From JABDCI01 sp964475835 (lineage in GTDB: Bacteria > Verrucomicrobiota > Verrucomicrobiia > JABWAM01): 9,994 nt of DNA. The DNA is taken from NCBI GenBank assembly GCA_964475835.1, contig CAYYYL010000062.1, forward strand, positions 1-9,994, written 5' to 3'. The position numbers were made by a program, and so were the translations under genes. The stretch's first letter is position 1. Each line of letters starts with the position of its first letter. Below the pieces are notes generated by a model. The model saw nothing but the letters and a program-made list of their open reading frames with translations. It did no database searches and was not told the DNA's origin. This document shows, piece after piece, positions 1 to 6,346 of the stretch.

Positions 1-1043
1 TGAACAATCATAAGACCGAGACCACTTCCTTCATTCTTCGTCGTAAAATAGGGTTCGAAAATGTGCTGGATAACTTCCGGCGGAATTCCTCCACCGGTAT
101 CCCGGATGGCAATCATCAACCGATCGTCCCGAACCTGGGTGCAAACGTGAAGAATCCCCCCCCGGGTCATGGCCTGAAGGCTGTTTCGGATCAGGTTAAA
201 GAACACCTGCTTGATCTGATCGATGTCCACCAGCACCTTCGGGAGGCTCGCGTCCAGATCCCTCTCCACCAGCACATCCCGGTTCAAAATCTCGGGCTCA
301 AGCACCTTCAACACATCCAGCATGATATCGTTGATGGAATGCCGTTCCAGAACAGGCACCCTGGGCCGCACAGCCTTGAGAAATTTGCTAACGATCTGAT
401 CCAACCGGGCGATCTCCCCTGTGCAGACCTGAAGATGCTCCTCCAGTTTTTTACGAACCGGAGCACTCACCTTCCTCAATTCCCGTTCGATGAGCTGCAT
501 GTGAATGTGCAGGGAATTCAGGGGGTTCCCGATTTCATGCGCCACACCCGCCGCCAGGGTGGTCACCGCCCCCGTGCGCTCAGACTCCATGGTCAATGCC
601 GCACGTCGGTGGGCCTCTGTCACATCCCGGAGAATCAACAGGGTATAACCCCCCTTGCGGGGAACCCCCTCCAGGGGGGTGACATAAATCTGCAGAAACC
701 GATGCTGGGGATAGAACACCTCCACGTCGTGATGCACGGCGCTTCCGGACTTTTTGAAAGGCTCCTTCTCCTCGAGTGCCTTCCAGAATTCCTCGGGCAT
801 ATACCGCTGCGCGGAATCCCCGGGCTCGAACTCCTTTGGGAAACCGAGCATCACCTGCGAAGCCTGATTGAAATAGAGAACCTTGAATCCCGAACCAAGA
901 ACCATCACACCCTCTTCAAGGGCATTGAAAATCGTTTGAAGAAAACCGGTCTCCTCAACCAGGCTTGAAACAATGGACGTCAGACTCTTCGGATCCAAAC
1001 GATCCATTTTCCCGATCAATTTCTCAAGAAACGCCTTTTTCAT
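1..1043 (-). CDS. PAS-domain sensor histidine kinase, NtrB-like (C-terminus beyond window start)
   Basis: Cytosolic two-component sensor kinase: autophosphorylates on histidine with ATP and passes the phosphate to a response regulator that is not in the window. The 347 visible residues contain a PAS-like sensory region at about 30-145, a dimerisation helix with H-box AHEIGNPLNS (phospho-acceptor His169), N-box NLIRNSLQAM (Asn287), G1-box RDTGGGI (Asp315), F-box FEPYFTTK and G2-box GSGLGL. The reading frame then runs off the left edge, so only a short C-terminal piece is missing. No membrane segment or signal peptide is seen, so the signal is probably intracellular. The ATG at 1043 follows an AGGTGGGAG-type ribosome-binding site about 7 bases upstream. 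It starts 15 bases after the corA stop, so the two are probably co-transcribed. The motif set is that of NtrB/HisKA kinases; the specific signal and partner cannot be told. An 8-G run (minus strand) lies in the coding frame near residue 295, but the frame is intact. Confidence 0.93.
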   Translation of the reverse strand, partial: MKKAFLEKLIGKMDRLDPKSLTSIVSSLVEETGFLQTIFNALEEGVMVLGSGFKVLYFNQASQVMLGFPKEFEPGDSAQRYMPEEFWKALEEKEPFKKSGSAVHHDVEVFYPQHRFLQIYVTPLEGVPRKGGYTLLILRDVTEAHRRAALTMESERTGAVTTLAAGVAHEIGNPLNSLHIHMQLIERELRKVSAPVRKKLEEHLQVCTGEIARLDQIVSKFLKAVRPRVPVLERHSINDIMLDVLKVLEPEILNRDVLVERDLDASLPKVLVDIDQIKQVFFNLIRNSLQAMTRGGILHVCTQVRDDRLMIAIRDTGGGIPPEVIQHIFEPYFTTKNEGSGLGLMIV

Positions 1044-1058
1044 CCGGAAAACTCCCAC

Positions 1059-2030
1059 CTACATCCAACCACGCCGCTTGAAGTACCCCACACATCCGAC
1101 CGTGGAAATCACCGTCAGGAGCAGGGCCACCTCATATCCAAATTTCCAGCTCAATTCGGGCATGTTGTGAAAATTCATGCCATACCACGTCCCGATGATC
1201 ATGACTGGAGTGCTCACCACGGTGAACAGGGTGAGCACCTTGACCACCTCACTCGTGTGGTTTGAGGAAAGACTGAGGTAGAGCTGCATCGTGCTGTTCA
1301 GGGATTCGCGAAAACTCTCCGCCATTTCATTGTACCGTCCGAGATGATCATAGACATCACGATAGTACGGAACCAGTTGGGGTCGGATGATTTTGAATTC
1401 ACCCCGTGCAAACCGGCTCAGCACATCGCGCTGGGCGCGAATGACAGCGCAAAGCTGCAATACCTCCTTTTTTAGCTGGAGAACCCGATTCATGAGTTCG
1501 GAATGCAGACGGGTCTCCATCACCTTGGTTTCGATTTCGCTGATATCCTCACTGAACTCATGGAGAACCGGAAGATAGTGATCGACCAGGGCATCGAGAA
1601 TGCTGTGAGCCACGCGATCACTTCCTCGCGCCGTATGCGTGGCCTTGGTGCAACGTTCCAGGGCCGCCTGAACACTGCGAAGGGGTTCCATGTGCCACGT
1701 GACCAGAAAGTTTTTCCCGAAAAAGAGATTTAATTCCGTGGTTCGAAAATGTTCCTCCTTCCGGTTGAAATCAACCGCGTGAATCACCATGAACAGGTAA
1801 CCGTCATACTCCTCCACCTTCGGGAGATGGCTGACCGAAACGCAATCTTCAATCGCCAGCGGATGGAATTGAAAGATTTTTTCGAGCACATGTTTCGTTT
1901 CCTCCCCCGTGGGATTTTCCAGATCCACCCAGACATGCACCCCTTCATCCTTCAGCAGCAAGGGAATGGTCGACAAATCCATGTCCCGCTCCGCGAGTTT
2001 TCCATCCGCAAAGACAAAAGAATGAACCAT
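1059..2030 (-). CDS. corA: CorA-family magnesium/cobalt transporter
   Basis: Inner-membrane homopentameric channel for Mg2+ (also Co2+/Ni2+). The 323-residue protein has the usual CorA plan: a soluble N-terminal alpha/beta funnel domain (about 1-160), a long helical stalk (about 165-255) and two C-terminal membrane segments (about 262-283 and 298-316). The signature YGMNFHNMPEL is complete; GMN is at 284-286 at the periplasmic mouth, with the loop Glu retained. The short basic tail KRRGWM fits a cytoplasmic C-terminus. Length and motif match the family well. It starts with ATG at 2030, 154 bases after the lipoprotein gene stop, and is followed closely by the sensor kinase gene. No M-box or other Mg2+ riboswitch is obvious in the short upstream gap. 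No ribosome-binding site is obvious before the ATG. Whether the pore prefers Mg2+ or another cation cannot be read from sequence. Confidence 0.96.
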   Translation of the reverse strand: MVHSFVFADGKLAERDMDLSTIPLLLKDEGVHVWVDLENPTGEETKHVLEKIFQFHPLAIEDCVSVSHLPKVEEYDGYLFMVIHAVDFNRKEEHFRTTELNLFFGKNFLVTWHMEPLRSVQAALERCTKATHTARGSDRVAHSILDALVDHYLPVLHEFSEDISEIETKVMETRLHSELMNRVLQLKKEVLQLCAVIRAQRDVLSRFARGEFKIIRPQLVPYYRDVYDHLGRYNEMAESFRESLNSTMQLYLSLSSNHTSEVVKVLTLFTVVSTPVMIIGTWYGMNFHNMPELSWKFGYEVALLLTVISTVGCVGYFKRRGWM

Positions 2031-2037
2031 GAGACAA

Positions 2038-2067
2038 AAGGTACCAGTAAAGCGGAGGGAATTTCAA
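2038..2067 (-). promoter_or_regulatory. Possible corA promoter
   Basis: On the minus strand, TTGAAA (2067-2062) is followed 18 bases later by TACCTT (2043-2038) with an upstream TG extension. The -10-like box ends 7 bases before the corA ATG, so a transcript from it would have almost no leader. The -10 match is weak (3 of 6), so this is a candidate only. Confidence 0.25.
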
Positions 2068-2138
2068 CGAGCAACAAGGGGAAGACGAAAGATGAGGCTT
2101 CCCAAAGGACTTTCGACGTTGCAACCGCCTTTTAGGAG

Positions 2139-2150
2139 TGCCGGCCGGCA
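2139..2150. repeat. Perfect 12-bp palindrome in the lipoprotein-corA gap
   Basis: TGCCGGCCGGCA reads the same on both strands. It lies in the 154-base gap between the LysM lipoprotein stop and corA. It could be a small operator or a short hairpin with a 4-base loop. No T-run follows on either strand, so it is not a canonical terminator. The rest of the gap contains an 8-C run (2157-2164) and a second small palindrome GTTGCAAC (2118-2125) and no gene. Confidence 0.35.
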
Positions 2151-2184
2151 GTCATACCCCCCCCAACTCCCAGGACCTTGATTG

Positions 2185-2997
2185 CTAGGGCAATACCAGC
2201 ACCTGTCCCGGAGCGAGTCGATTAGGATTCTTCAAACGGGGGTTAGCCGCCACAATCGCACGCCATTTACTCCTGTCTCCATAAAATCGTTCCGCAATGG
2301 CCTGAATTCCATCCCCTTTTCGAACCGTGTATGTTTTGGGCCGGGCGGGGGATTTCGGTGGAGAGGTGGGTTTCACTGGTGGAATCACCTTCACTTCGTT
2401 TTTCGGAGGCGGGGCATTGGAAATCACCGCAGGAGAAGGAGGCACGGGAAGCTTCTCGGGAACAGGTGGGACCACCGCTGGTGACTGGGATCTCAAGGCC
2501 ACCAAATCTCTTTTCAAGTCCTCCACCTGCCGGTGCAACGCATCATTCTCGGTGCGCAGGCGAACCAGCTCAGGAACACTCTGACTCCCGGAATTCGGAA
2601 CGCTCGCGGCAAACTGAAGTTTCGCGTTTTCCATAAATCCCTTTGCCAGCTCCACCTTCCCTGCATCCGGATTGGGGCATAGCAGGAAACGCTGATAGTA
2701 GTACGCCGCGTTCAAATAGTCGTTGAGATTGAAGTAGTAGATCATTCCAATCTGAAAGCAGGCGTCGGAGTTTTCGGGACGAAGTCGAAGGATCCCTTCG
2801 TAGGAAGCGATGGCACCCTTGTAGTCCCGTTGCTCGTACTGCTTTTTGGCACGGTCGAGCAGTCCGCTCACCTCCCGTCCTTCACTCCCTGAAAATCCAG
2901 CACGACCACATCCCCCCACAAACACCAGGCACACCAGCAGAACCACGCATACCATCGATACGTGCACACGGCCGGGCTGATGATCTAATTCAACCAT
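2185..2997 (-). CDS. TPR and LysM domain lipoprotein
   Basis: Predicted envelope lipoprotein that binds peptidoglycan. From the ATG at 2997 (270 residues) it has a lipoprotein signal peptide (hydrophobic about 13-29, lipobox VGGC with Cys30), a TPR-like helical region (about 43-130), a short coiled coil (about 142-171, LVRLRTENDALHRQ...), a proline-rich linker (172-220) and a C-terminal LysM domain (221-270, beginning TYTVRKGDG, with RFYGD and a final PGQVLVLP). LysM domains bind N-acetylglucosamine-containing glycans; TPRs usually mediate protein contacts. The ORF is open upstream to 3096, but that part would overlap the zinc-ribbon gene by about 100 bases and hide the signal peptide, so 2997 is chosen. 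This start overlaps the zinc-ribbon stop by 8 bases, suggesting translational coupling, although no strong ribosome-binding site is visible. ATG at 2955 is an alternative. Exact role unknown. Confidence 0.88.
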   Translation of the reverse strand: MVELDHQPGRVHVSMVCVVLLVCLVFVGGCGRAGFSGSEGREVSGLLDRAKKQYEQRDYKGAIASYEGILRLRPENSDACFQIGMIYYFNLNDYLNAAYYYQRFLLCPNPDAGKVELAKGFMENAKLQFAASVPNSGSQSVPELVRLRTENDALHRQVEDLKRDLVALRSQSPAVVPPVPEKLPVPPSPAVISNAPPPKNEVKVIPPVKPTSPPKSPARPKTYTVRKGDGIQAIAERFYGDRSKWRAIVAANPRLKNPNRLAPGQVLVLP

Positions 2998-3223
2998 GAG
3001 AATGAGGGACGCCGGTTCCGCAGCGCCCGCAGGAGCCCGGATTGCCGCTACACGAGGGCCCGGCATCAGATGACGAACCCGTCCCATGGGAAGCAAACGT
3101 TGAAAACTGTTTCACCACCCTCGAGGAGCCACACTTGTCACAAATCACCTTCTGGTCCTGCGAACGAACCAATAACTCAAACTCATGACGACACTTGGAA
3201 CAGGAAAACTCGTAAATGGGCAT
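2990..3223 (-). CDS. FmdB-family zinc ribbon protein
   Basis: Small 77-residue protein with the conserved FmdB-family start MPIYEFSCSKC. Two CxxC knuckles (Cys8/Cys11 and Cys28/Cys31) should bind one zinc ion; between them lies the typical stretch of HEFELLVR. The C-terminal 30 residues are Gly/Ser/Cys-rich with three further Cys and an HSHG end, a common tail style in this family. Family members are often labelled 'regulatory protein FmdB' after a methylotroph protein, but the function of most is unknown. ATG at 3223 is the only sensible start since the family begins at this Met. No Shine-Dalgarno sequence precedes it. It is first in a minus-strand pair with the LysM lipoprotein and divergent from hemW. 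Confidence 0.9.
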   Translation of the reverse strand: MPIYEFSCSKCRHEFELLVRSQDQKVICDKCGSSRVVKQFSTFASHGTGSSSDAGPSCSGNPGSCGRCGTGVPHSHG

Positions 3224-3230
3224 AAAGGAG

Positions 3231-3258
3231 AGGATAGCTCATTTTCGCGCCTTTTCAA
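3231..3258 (-). promoter_or_regulatory. Possible promoter of the fmdB-like/lipoprotein pair
   Basis: On the minus strand, TTGAAA (3258-3253) and TATCCT (3236-3231) are separated by 16 bases. The -10-like box ends 7 bases before the ATG at 3223, predicting a nearly leaderless mRNA, which agrees with the missing ribosome-binding site. Matches to the sigma-70 consensus are 5 of 6 and 4 of 6. Unproven. Confidence 0.35.
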
Positions 3259-3384
3259 AACCCAAATCAAAGGTGGGACAAGTCACAAATCTTTAGAGTC
3301 AAACCGCCCAGGGCACAACCGTGGCTCATCATTGGATGTTTTCTAATGTGCGTCCACTTGCTACTTGTGATGGCACCACCCCTC

Positions 3385-4563
3385 ATGCCCCCCACCCCCG
3401 TTCATCACCTCTACGTTCACGTCCCCTTCTGTCCTCATATCTGTCCCTATTGCGCTTTCCACGTGATCCGTGTCGACAAGGCCTTGAGTTCGGTGTTCAT
3501 GACCCGCCTTTTGGAGGAACACCAGGGTATCCGCCGTGAGCTTGATTTGAAATCGGTGTTTTTTGGCGGCGGTACCCCGACAGCGCTTTCCATTTCTCAA
3601 ATGGATCGTCTTACCTCGGAAATTCTTGGAAAATTAAAGCCCGGGGATATCGAAATCACCGCCGAGTGTAACCCCTCCACGCTTTCACCACAAAAGGCCC
3701 GCAGCATGCGGGCCGCCGGCATCAATCGGCTCTCCATTGGTGCCCAGTCGATGGATCCGGACATTTTGAAGACCTTGGGCCGAACCCACTCCGCACGCGC
3801 CGTTCAGGATTGCGTCAACGTGGGGCGTGCCGCCGGTTTCACCAACATCAACATCGATCTCATCTTCGGGGTTCCGGGACAGACCCTTGAGTCATGGAAG
3901 TCGACGCTACAAACCGTTCTCGAACTCCAACCTACCCACCTCTCCTGCTACGGGCTCACCTACGAGGAGGACACCGATTTTTTTCACCGCCTGAAACGGG
4001 GAGAATGCACTCCCAACTCCACACGGGAACTCGAAATGTTCCGTCTCGCAGATCGAATCCTGGAGGATGCTGGATTTCACCACTACGAAATCTCCAACTA
4101 CGCACGACCGGGCTTTGAATCCCTTCACAATCTCAGTTACTGGCGGGGGGAAGACTTCCATGGCATCGGGCCAAGCGCCGTATCCACCGTGCGTGGTATC
4201 CGTCGGCGCAATTCGAAGCTCATGTCTTCCGTGTTGGAGGGCGACGCTCCGTCGTCGCCACCTCATCCCAACAGCGACGACGGAGCCTTGCTCTCCGGCA
4301 GCAAGGGGGGATGGAACGTGGATGAAGAGGAAATCCTTTCCAAGGAAATTCTCGCTTCCGAACGCATGGCACTGGGACTACGCACGTCCGAAGGTGTGGA
4401 GGAAAAGGGCTTCCTCAGGAGGTTCGGATTCTCCCCCATGGAAAAATGGGGAACGGAGATCTATCACCTGATGGAGCACCATCTCCTTCTTCGAGACACC
4501 TCCCTCAAACTCTCACCCCGGGGACGTGAAGTGGCGGACGAAATCGCCGCTTATTTTGTGTAA
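3385..4563 (+). CDS. hemW: HemW-like radical SAM heme chaperone
   Basis: Radical-SAM protein of the HemN/HemW group. HemW binds heme and passes it to respiratory proteins; it is not the coproporphyrinogen oxidase HemN. Numbering from the longest start (3346, 405 residues): Fe-S motif CPHICPYCAF (Cys29, 33, 36) has the CxxxCxxC-F form of HemW instead of the fourth Cys of HemN; GGGTPT is at 74-79; the HemW hallmark HNxxYW is present as HNLSYW (261-266) and is followed by the C-terminal winged region. Three ATGs compete (3346, 3370, 3385) and none has a clear ribosome-binding site. I chose 3385 because it leaves a short leader before HLYVHVPFC, as in relatives; TCTAAT at 3342-3347 could be a -10 box, which would also exclude the first ATG. 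Residues about 297-319 are encoded by an inserted inverted repeat (separate entry) and have no counterpart in E. coli HemW as I recall it. Ends 20 bases from the convergent ACT gene. Confidence 0.9.
   Translation: MPPTPVHHLYVHVPFCPHICPYCAFHVIRVDKALSSVFMTRLLEEHQGIRRELDLKSVFFGGGTPTALSISQMDRLTSEILGKLKPGDIEITAECNPSTLSPQKARSMRAAGINRLSIGAQSMDPDILKTLGRTHSARAVQDCVNVGRAAGFTNINIDLIFGVPGQTLESWKSTLQTVLELQPTHLSCYGLTYEEDTDFFHRLKRGECTPNSTRELEMFRLADRILEDAGFHHYEISNYARPGFESLHNLSYWRGEDFHGIGPSAVSTVRGIRRRNSKLMSSVLEGDAPSSPPHPNSDDGALLSGSKGGWNVDEEEILSKEILASERMALGLRTSEGVEEKGFLRRFGFSPMEKWGTEIYHLMEHHLLLRDTSLKLSPRGREVADEIAAYFV
4236..4296. repeat. Palindromic REP-like element inserted in frame in hemW
   Basis: Two 23-base arms (4236-4258 and 4274-4296) are inverted copies around a 15-base spacer. 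Of 23 positions 20 pair perfectly, two would be G-U pairs in RNA and one is a C-C mismatch. The inner 13 bases (CTCCGTCGTCGC plus one G) match exactly. The left arm also has an internal inverted pair, GGCGAC/GTCGCC. It is translated as a Ser/Pro/Asp-rich stretch (EGDAPSSPPHPNSDDGALLS) and keeps the hemW frame open. It resembles dispersed GC-rich palindromes that I associate from memory with Verrucomicrobiota genomes; no second copy occurs in this window. Confidence 0.75.
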
Positions 4564-4583
4564 ACCCGCCTAACAGCCTGTTG

Positions 4584-5069
4584 CTATCGGGAAAGATCAG
4601 ACTGGCCAAGGGTGGTGAATCCATTCCTCTTCAAAACATCCGCCGCCAGCTCGTGATCTTCTGCATGGAAAGCCAGCACCGGCCGGCCGTTGGAACGGAC
4701 CAGAAGACTGTAGGTGTAGTAGATATTGATTTCCGCTTGGAGCAACGAAGTCAGCAACGTCGCCAGCCCCGAGGGACCATGCGGCATCTCCACCACGATC
4801 AAATCCGTGTCGCTGAAACGCATGCGCCGGCGATCAAACACCTCCGCGGCCTTGTCGGGATCATCCACCACCATGCGAACCACCGCAGAGTCGGTGGTGT
4901 CCACAACTGACAATCCCAGAATATGAATGTTCGTCTTTTCGAATAAACGAATCAAATCGAGCAGTCTCCCGCATTTGTTCTCAAGAAAAATGGAAAACTG
5001 GCGGACTAGAGGACCGGGTTTTCCGCGGGCAACCTGGGTCGAAGAGGAGGGTGGCTTAGGATAGGGCAT
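4584..5069 (-). CDS. Tandem ACT-domain protein
   Basis: Small soluble protein of 161 residues made of two ACT domains and no catalytic domain. ACT domain 1 spans about 22-92 (begins LVRQFSIFLE, with the ligand-loop pattern NKCGRL and NIHILGLSVVD) and ACT domain 2 about 92-160 (VEMPHGPSGLATLL, then AEINIYYTYS). ACT domains usually bind amino acids at a domain interface and serve as regulatory sensors. This free-standing family is often listed simply as an ACT-domain protein and sometimes suspected to be linked to amino-acid metabolism; the ligand is unknown. The first 20 residues are a Pro/Ser-rich tail. The ATG at 5069 is preferred over a TTG at 5084 in the same frame; neither has a ribosome-binding site. 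A TTGAAA box lies at 5099-5094 but has no good -10 partner. It is convergent with hemW and divergent from thiH. Confidence 0.85.
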   Translation of the reverse strand: MPYPKPPSSSTQVARGKPGPLVRQFSIFLENKCGRLLDLIRLFEKTNIHILGLSVVDTTDSAVVRMVVDDPDKAAEVFDRRRMRFSDTDLIVVEMPHGPSGLATLLTSLLQAEINIYYTYSLLVRSNGRPVLAFHAEDHELAADVLKRNGFTTLGQSDLSR

Positions 5070-5172
5070 GGAACGTAAAATCAATAGACCCTATTTCAAG
5101 ATCGGTGACAATCCCGCAGTTTTCATTCCCTCAAAGTTCGGGCGACCTTTCCATGCCGCCAGTCATTTCAGG

Positions 5173-5203
5173 TTGAAAACCAATCTAGCCCCCTTCATTT
5201 TAT
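5173..5203 (+). promoter_or_regulatory. Possible thiH-thiS promoter
   Basis: TTGAAA (5173-5178) is followed by an AT-rich CATTTTAT stretch (5196-5203), giving a -10 candidate of CATTTT at 17 bases or TTTTAT at 19 bases. It lies directly before the thiH start, so any leader would be very short. The gap between the ACT gene and thiH shows no thiamine pyrophosphate riboswitch core. Confidence 0.3.
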
Positions 5204-5212
5204 GAGCACGCC

Positions 5213-6346
5213 ATGAAAAGTCGCCTTGCCACATTCGAACGCCTGCTTCGCCCCTGCTCTCAGGAACAGTTGGAAGCCATGGCGGTTGAATCGCGACAGC
5301 TCACGCTACGCCATTTCGGCTCCACAATCCGCCTTTTCGCCCCGCTCTATCTCTCCAACGAATGCGTTAACATCTGCAAATACTGCGGGTTCTCGCGCGA
5401 CAATCCCATTCTCCGCGTCACCCTCACCCCCGATCAGGTGGAACACGAGGCGCGTCACCTCCTCGGTCAGGGATTTCGCAACATTCTTCTCGTCGCTGGG
5501 GAACACCCCAAATTCGTGGGCGGCAACTATCTCCTGGAATGCATCGATCGCCTTCGCAAACTCGGCTGTCCCTCCATCAACCTCGAAGTCGGTCCCATGG
5601 ATACAGAGGACTACCGCCCCCTCGTCGAAGCAGGCGCGGAAGGACTGGTCGTCTATCAGGAAACCTACAATCGTCGTGTGTACGCCGAAATGCACCCCAC
5701 AGGCCCAAAGAAAGACTATGACTGGAGGCTTGCCTGTCCCGATCGGGCCTACGCAGCCGGTTTTCGCCGCATCGGCATCGGCGCGCTTTTCGGCCTCGCC
5801 GACTGGAGGGAGGAGGCCATGGCCCTGGGGAAACACCTCGATGGATTGATGAAGCGATGCTGGAAGGCCTTTTTCACTGTCTCCCTTCCCCGATTGCGCC
5901 CCGCAGCCGGGGAATTCCAGCCACTGACCCAGCTCCCTGATGCGCAACTCACCCAGTTGATCTGCGCCCTGCGGCTCACCTTCCCACAGATCGGAATCGT
6001 CCTTTCCACCCGCGAAGCCCCGGCACTGCGCGATGGCCTCGTTCGTATCGGCGTCACCATGATGAGCGCCGGCTCCCAAACCGAACCAGGCGGTTACACA
6101 GGGGCCGGGCGGGCAGATCTTCACCTCACCACCAAAGGACGGAGGGAAACGGTTTCCGAGGAACGGATCCTTTCAGAGGGCGAACATGCCACAGAACAGT
6201 TCGCCGTAGCCGACGACCGATCCATCGAAGCCGTGGCTGGACGACTTCGGGAACTCGGCTATGAACCCGTCTGGAAGGACTGGGACGCGGCCATTGCAGC
6301 AAGTCCCCAGTCCCCGGGCCTCAGTTCTCAGAATTCGGAATGCTGA
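5213..6346 (+). CDS. thiH: 2-iminoacetate synthase ThiH (radical SAM tyrosine lyase)
   Basis: Cleaves L-tyrosine to dehydroglycine (2-iminoacetate) and p-cresol using S-adenosylmethionine and a 4Fe-4S cluster; the product is used by ThiG with ThiS-thiocarboxylate to build the thiazole of thiamine. The cluster motif is CVNICKYCGF (Cys51, 55, 58) after the conserved PLYLSNE. Other ThiH landmarks are LLVAGEHP, VYQETYNRRVYAEMHP, GIGALFGLADWR, SLPRLRP, LSTREAP, QTEPGGYTG and the C-terminal PVWKDWD. The total of 377 residues equals my recollection of E. coli ThiH, but the N-terminus is about 34 residues shorter and a low-complexity tail (about residues 362-377) compensates. The frame has a stop at 5186-5188, so ATG 5213 is the first possible ATG. 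No clear ribosome-binding site precedes it. Its stop overlaps the thiS start. ThiH is oxygen-sensitive in known cases and implies anaerobic-capable thiazole synthesis. Confidence 0.95.
   Translation: MKSRLATFERLLRPCSQEQLEAMAVESRQLTLRHFGSTIRLFAPLYLSNECVNICKYCGFSRDNPILRVTLTPDQVEHEARHLLGQGFRNILLVAGEHPKFVGGNYLLECIDRLRKLGCPSINLEVGPMDTEDYRPLVEAGAEGLVVYQETYNRRVYAEMHPTGPKKDYDWRLACPDRAYAAGFRRIGIGALFGLADWREEAMALGKHLDGLMKRCWKAFFTVSLPRLRPAAGEFQPLTQLPDAQLTQLICALRLTFPQIGIVLSTREAPALRDGLVRIGVTMMSAGSQTEPGGYTGAGRADLHLTTKGRRETVSEERILSEGEHATEQFAVADDRSIEAVAGRLRELGYEPVWKDWDAAIAASPQSPGLSSQNSEC
6302..6343 (+). repeat. Degenerate heptanucleotide array at the thiH 3' end
   Basis: Six consecutive 7-base units can be read: AGTCCCC, AGTCCCC, GGGCCTC, AGTTCTC, AGAATTC and GGAATGC. 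The first two are identical and all end in C. The array encodes the non-conserved last residues of ThiH and supplies the GGA before the thiS start. It resembles short tandemly repeated heptamers seen between genes in several bacterial groups. Units 3, 5 and 6 are poor matches, so this is a suggestive reading. Confidence 0.45.

Noticed and set aside
156..163. 8-C run in the kinase gene as a phase-variable tract or frameshift
   Set aside because: The kinase frame is continuous through it and the N-box and G1-box on either side are in register.
63..968. Long plus-strand open frame (301 codons) antisense to the histidine kinase
   Set aside because: The minus strand encodes all the kinase motifs in order; the plus-strand translation is His/Pro/Leu-rich with no domain and arises from codon bias.
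2997..3096. Longer N-terminus for the LysM lipoprotein
   Set aside because: It would overlap the zinc-ribbon gene almost entirely and would bury the lipoprotein signal peptide inside the protein.
4564..4583. Bidirectional terminator between hemW and the ACT gene
   Set aside because: Only a tiny AACA/TGTT inverted pair is present, with no GC-rich stem or T-run.
5070..5212. Thiamine pyrophosphate riboswitch before thiH
   Set aside because: I looked for the CTGAGA element and the conserved ACCTGATCTGG-type 3' core and found neither; the gap is also short.
5306..6124. Minus-strand open frame (272 codons) antisense to thiH
   Set aside because: It lies wholly within thiH, whose motifs are complete, and it has no ribosome-binding site or domain.
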